Shown piece by piece: positions 5,649 to 6,898 of a stretch of 6,898 nt of DNA. Numbering within the stretch: the stretch's first letter is position 1; each line of letters starts with the position of its first letter. The notes beneath the pieces were generated by a model. It was not told where the DNA came from. It worked only from the letters and a program-made list of their open reading frames with translations, and did no database searches. Both the position numbers and the translations under genes were made by a program. Location of the stretch: the NCBI GenBank assembly GCA_031282935.1, contig JAITCS010000168.1, forward strand, positions 1-6,898, read 5' to 3'. This stretch comes from Cellulomonadaceae bacterium. GTDB lineage: Bacteria; Actinomycetota; Actinomycetes; Actinomycetales; Cellulomonadaceae.

Positions 5649-5677
5649 TTGCTTGACGGCGCTGTTGTGGATAGGTT
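5649..5677 (+). promoter_or_regulatory. Candidate dnaK promoter
   Basis: TTGCTT (5649-5654) and TAGGTT (5672-5677) are separated by 17 bases, the optimum for a housekeeping sigma factor promoter, and would start transcription near 5684, leaving a leader of about 53 nt before dnaK. TTGACG at 5653-5658 overlaps but has no -10 at a good distance. I see no HAIR site (CTTGAGT-N7-ACTCAAG) and no CIRCE element here, the two usual heat-shock operators for dnaK. Confidence 0.45.
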
Positions 5678-5682
5678 TAAGT

Positions 5683-5726
5683 GGTTGTAATTCAACCGCG
5701 CCCGCAAACGGGCAGACCTTTGGAGG
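5683..5726 (+). promoter_or_regulatory. dnaK 5'-UTR: two small hairpins and a strong ribosome binding site
   Basis: Two adjacent inverted repeats lie in the predicted leader: GGTTG-TAATT-CAACC at 5683-5697 and GCCCG-CAAA-CGGGC at 5700-5713. They are followed by GGAGG at 5722-5726, ten bases before the dnaK ATG. The first hairpin would sit at the very 5' end of the predicted transcript, a place where stems can protect mRNA. Whether the stems respond to temperature is not shown by the sequence. Confidence 0.4.
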
Positions 5727-5736
5727 CAAACCACAA

Positions 5737-6898
5737 ATGTCAAAAGCTGTCGGCATAGACCTCGGAACCACTAACTCCGTCGTTTCAGTCCTCGAGGGCG
5801 GCGAGCCTGTAGTTATCGCCAATGCCGAGGGCCAGCGCACCACCCCATCGGTGGTCGCATTTTCCAAGAACGGTGAGGTTCTGGTGGGCGAGGTTGCCAA
5901 GCGCCAGGCGGTCACCAACGTTGATCGAACCATTTCTTCCGTGAAGCGCCATATGGGCACTAAATGGTCTAAAGATATCGAAAACAAGAAGTACGCGGCC
6001 CCCGAGATTAGCGCGCGCGTGTTGCAGAAACTAAAGACTGACGCCGAAAGTTATTTGGGCGAAAAGATTACTGACGCGGTAATCACTGTTCCGGCTTATT
6101 TCGATGATGCTCAGCGCCAGGCCACAAAAGACGCTGGCGAAATCGCTGGTCTTAACGTTTTGCGTATCATTAACGAGCCCACTGCGGCCGCTTTGGCTTA
6201 CGGTTTGGATAAGGGCAAAGAAGACGAGCTAATTTTGGTATTCGACCTCGGTGGCGGTACTTTTGACGTTTCCTTGCTGGAAGTTAGCAAGGACCCTGAT
6301 GACGATTTCACCCAGATTCAGGTGCGTTCCACCTCTGGCGATAACCAACTCGGTGGCGATGACTGGGATCAGCGCATTGTGGATTGGTTAGTGCAGCAAG
6401 TAAAGAATAAAGATGGCGTGGATTTGTCGAAAGACAAAGTCGCGCTGCAGCGCCTCAAGGAAGCTGCCGAAACCGCAAAGAAAGAATTGTCCACGCAATC
6501 CGAGGTCAACATTTCTATGCAATACGTTTCGATGGGCGAAAATGGCCCCATCCACTTGGATGAGAAACTGTCACGCGCCAAGTTCCAAGATATGACCAAG
6601 GATTTGTTGGAGCGCACCAAGAAGCCATTCGAAAACGTTATCCGTGACGCTGGCATCAAAACCGCCGATATTGACCACGTGGTTTTGGTGGGCGGTTCTA
6701 CTCGTATGCCTGCTGTGGCCGATGTGGTGCGCGAACTTACCGGCGGTAAGGAGCCCAACAAGGGCGTGAACCCGGACGAGGTCGTCGCCGTGGGCGCCTG
6801 CCTGCAGGCCGGCGTGCTCAAGGGCGAGGTAAAGGACGTCCTGCTGCTGGACGTCACCCCGCTGTCGCTGGGCATCGAGACCAAGGGCGGCATCTTCA
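5737..6898 (+). CDS. dnaK: Molecular chaperone DnaK (Hsp70), N-terminal 387 residues (3' end outside window)
   Basis: Cytosolic ATP-dependent chaperone that works with DnaJ and GrpE to fold and disaggregate proteins. Visible are the phosphate-binding segment [11 protein letters not shown] (6-16), [13 protein letters not shown] (about 142-155), the second phosphate loop [11 protein letters not shown] (169-179), the adenosine segment [10 protein letters not shown] (318-327) and the interdomain linker DVLLLDV (367-373), so the nucleotide-binding domain is complete and the window ends at the start of the substrate-binding domain. The stretch from KRHMG to EISARVL lacks the roughly 24-residue insertion of Gram-negative DnaK, consistent with a Gram-positive host. 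The start is fixed by GGAGG at 5722-5726 and conservation of the N-terminus. Cys355 stands in VGACLQAGV where Ala is usual. Wobble usage changes sharply at about 6750. grpE and dnaJ would be expected downstream, not seen here. Confidence 0.97.
   Translation, partial: MSKAVGIDLGTTNSVVSVLEGGEPVVIANAEGQRTTPSVVAFSKNGEVLVGEVAKRQAVTNVDRTISSVKRHMGTKWSKDIENKKYAAPEISARVLQKLKTDAESYLGEKITDAVITVPAYFDDAQRQATKDAGEIAGLNVLRIINEPTAAALAYGLDKGKEDELILVFDLGGGTFDVSLLEVSKDPDDDFTQIQVRSTSGDNQLGGDDWDQRIVDWLVQQVKNKDGVDLSKDKVALQRLKEAAETAKKELSTQSEVNISMQYVSMGENGPIHLDEKLSRAKFQDMTKDLLERTKKPFENVIRDAGIKTADIDHVVLVGGSTRMPAVADVVRELTGGKEPNKGVNPDEVVAVGACLQAGVLKGEVKDVLLLDVTPLSLGIETKGGIF

Noticed and set aside
5637..5666. SigH-type promoter (GGAA...GTT) for dnaK
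   Set aside because: GGAAG and GTT are present but the spacing (about 22 bases) is longer than the usual 18-20, so the match is not convincing.
5487..5736. HAIR or CIRCE heat-shock operator upstream of dnaK
   Set aside because: Neither CTTGAGT-N7-ACTCAAG nor TTAGCACTC-N9-GAGTGCTAA, nor a close variant, is found; the GGTTG/CAACC repeat at 5683-5697 is too short and too different.
1..6898. tRNA, rRNA or complete insertion sequence
   Set aside because: No cloverleaf-like segment, rRNA-like stretch or transposase reading frame was seen; every gene-sized frame of quality is accounted for by the six genes listed.

Overview
The window looks like a chromosomal segment of a moderately GC-rich actinobacterium (Actinomycetota). 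Supporting this are an actinobacterial-type DnaK that lacks the roughly 24-residue insertion found in the nucleotide-binding domain of Gram-negative DnaK, two likely leaderless starts (a TANNNT hexamer six bases before the start codon), and short repeats of the type GGTTGAGCCTGTCGAAACC that I associate with actinobacterial intergenic DNA. I cannot fix the genus.

Layout, left to right: the 3' end of pgi (glucose-6-phosphate isomerase, + strand, 1-585, 5' end outside the window); a repeat-filled convergent gap (586-848); a LacI-family repressor gene (- strand, 849-1904); a short divergent control region; a large cytoplasmic family 3 glycoside hydrolase, beta-xylosidase/beta-glucosidase type (+ strand, best start 2015, end 4627); a second repeat-filled convergent gap (4628-4800); a two-gene toxin-antitoxin operon on the - strand (Phd/YefM-type antitoxin 5205-5486, then PIN-domain VapC-like toxin 4801-5211, overlapping by 7 bp); a divergent gap carrying a third repeat copy, a likely promoter and 5'-UTR hairpins; and the first 387 codons of dnaK (+ strand, from 5737, running off the window).

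The regulator and the hydrolase form a classic divergent pair, so the repressor probably controls the hydrolase and itself in response to a sugar released from a beta-linked oligosaccharide. The toxin-antitoxin pair is self-contained. pgi and dnaK are housekeeping genes that frame these two accessory modules.

The least ordinary content is non-coding. There are two repeat families. R1 is a 19-20 bp sequence, GGTTGAGCCTGTCGAAACC, present as singles, halves, a perfect inverted pair, and apparently split inside the hydrolase coding sequence. R2 is a 58-59 bp element running from TTTTAGGC to a 7-bp hairpin and CGCAGT, with three copies here. R2 copies 1 and 2 are direct repeats around the lacI-hydrolase module; copies 2 and 3 are inverted repeats around the toxin-antitoxin module. 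R1 halves supply the stop codons of two genes. This suggests that the accessory modules and the repeats have a shared history (insertion, recombination or excision at R1/R2), which is an inference to be tested by comparing strains. Wobble-base composition also changes abruptly inside dnaK (near 6750) and varies within the hydrolase gene, hinting at mosaic history.
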